NCBI RefSeq assembly: GCF_003945595.2
Contig: NW_024104376.1
Location: 496,001-560,000 of the forward strand
DNA from: Pipra filicauda
Lineage: Eukaryota; Chordata; Aves; Passeriformes; Pipridae
Length of the DNA: 64,000 bases
Direction: 5' to 3'
Within the stretch, counting starts at the first letter, position 1; the number at the start of each line of letters is the position of its first letter. The notes beneath the pieces are model-generated. The model was given only the letters and a program-made list of their open reading frames with translations, searched no databases and was not told the DNA's origin. Shown in pieces: positions 62,801 to 64,000 of this stretch. A program made the position numbers and the translations under genes.

Positions 62801-64000
62801 TGCAGTTCACAGGCATCCAACACGCTCGTGTTTCATCACCTACAAACTTTTCTTTCTGAGAACATTGTGACTGTCTGCTTTCAAAGCCCCGGAGTGTTGC
62901 TGATGAATTACCAGGAATCTTTGTGCCATGGCATGGGGATGACACGCAGTGTCAGTATTGGCACCCTGCCCAGCCCATGCTGCTCAGCTGAAACAAAATT
63001 ACGGCTTCAGACCAGGTTCTGCAATCCGCTGCCTCAAAGCAGGATGTACAGATGGGGGTGGAAATCAGGCAAGTTACTCAGAAAAATAAACACTAAAAAG
63101 GTGTTTGGTTTTCTTAAACCAGATTTCAAAGTTTACAATACATCAAGTTTTAAAAACATCAAAAGTGTTCAAGAACTCTTCCCCCAAAAGGACAAGGGAG
63201 GGGCTGTCTGGCCAGAGGGGAGTTCCCAGGAGGGCTGGCAGTGGAACAGGCGCTCAGTATGCGGCAGCACCAGCCCGAGCACACTCCTGCAAATCAGATG
63301 GCTCTGCTTTCTTAAGGGAAACTCTCAGGAATGCATCCATCTTACTGCACCAACACAGAGCTGCTGTTCCATATATCTGGTAATATTCTTACTTAAATAC
63401 TTCTTGAAAAACAATTTCCTGCCTTTAAAACTGTCTCAAAACATATATATACCCAGACAGTTAAAAAACTTTAAAATGGTATATAACAGGAAAATTCACC
63501 CATGAATCTGATGTGTCCTTGCTTTTATGGAACAGAATTGTTTGCTTAGTCATATGTAACTGGTAAATTCTGTAATGATTTCTGTTTAAAACTCATTTAA
63601 AAAGACATACAATCTGAAACTTCAAACACACTTGAAATAATGGTTTCATTCATAGTACAAAATTGAACTTTGTCAAAGGAACCAGTTTTTGATCTTTTCC
63701 CCCTCAAAATATGTCTGGGGAAAAGACATAATTTAACTTGTATCTACATGGTTTTCCACCACACTTAACTTCAGACCAGTAGGAACCTCTGCACAAGTTG
63801 GAAAGTCGTTTGGTTCCCATTATGGATAAAAGGAAAGAATGCTCAAAGAAAGCCTCTCTGACTAGAAATATTCTGACATTTAATTCTCCACTTTCATGGA
63901 ACAGGATCCTGCTTGATGTCCCATCATGAACTCTGCTGTGGTGGAAGGAGGGGTGATGGGAAAGCTCTCCACTCTGAACACCAAATGATTTGTTGGGTTT
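56871..64000. other. Non-coding stretch to window end
   Basis: No gene or repeat family recognised. It holds a short TG microsatellite near 57675-57695, a run of G near 60074-60081, and a 243-codon plus-strand open frame at 62774-63505 with no recognisable domain or splice context. If the MRPL13 call is right this is intron. Confidence 0.4.

Noticed and set aside
1..64000. CRISPR arrays, operons, bacterial mobile elements or a new prokaryotic system
   Set aside because: The window is vertebrate chromosomal DNA with spliced genes, and no regularly spaced repeats or operon-like coding were seen.

Overview
The window is vertebrate nuclear DNA, most likely from a bird and probably a passerine. 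It is AT-rich, genes are split into short exons with GT/AG borders, the interspersed repeats are CR1 LINE fragments and ERV-type solo LTRs of avian style, and there are no Alu or L1 elements.

Positions 1443-49599 hold the 3' half of one plus-strand gene, COL14A1 (collagen XIV alpha-1, undulin), a FACIT collagen of the extracellular matrix. I reconstruct 25 coding exons whose phases all join. They give about 927 codons: the second half of the last fibronectin III repeat, a Pro/Thr linker, a von Willebrand A domain with complete MIDAS residues, the thrombospondin-N/LamG-like (TSPN) domain, the COL2 triple helix, NC2, COL1, the Cys-x4-Cys junction, and a long basic NC1 tail. The 5' half of the gene lies upstream of the window. 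The collagen exons are mostly 54 bp or other multiples of 9.

The 3' end has two possible endings. The long NC1 uses the last exon at 49277-49599, with a poly(A) signal at 50171. An upstream exon at 48715, in phase with exon 24, would give a short NC1 ending in [11 protein letters not shown], with its own poly(A) signal at 49119. The intron between exons 21 and 22 uses a GC donor.

Three solo LTRs, all antisense to COL14A1, sit in introns: 6715-7292, and two copies of a second family at 12361-13016 and 37684-38266. The first copy of that second family has a clean 5-bp target duplication. CR1 pieces lie at about 10785, 17234 and 25690 and in a cluster at 54018-56870. A 67-nt T tract lies at 34433, and a near-perfect 31-33 bp inverted repeat lies 190 bp before exon 24.

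Positions 50200-64000 are mostly non-coding. A minus-strand splice acceptor and short coding end at 52941-52965 (PKDFRWK, stop) may be the last exon of MRPL13, which follows COL14A1 tail-to-tail in other amniotes. I found none of its upstream exons, so this call is tentative.
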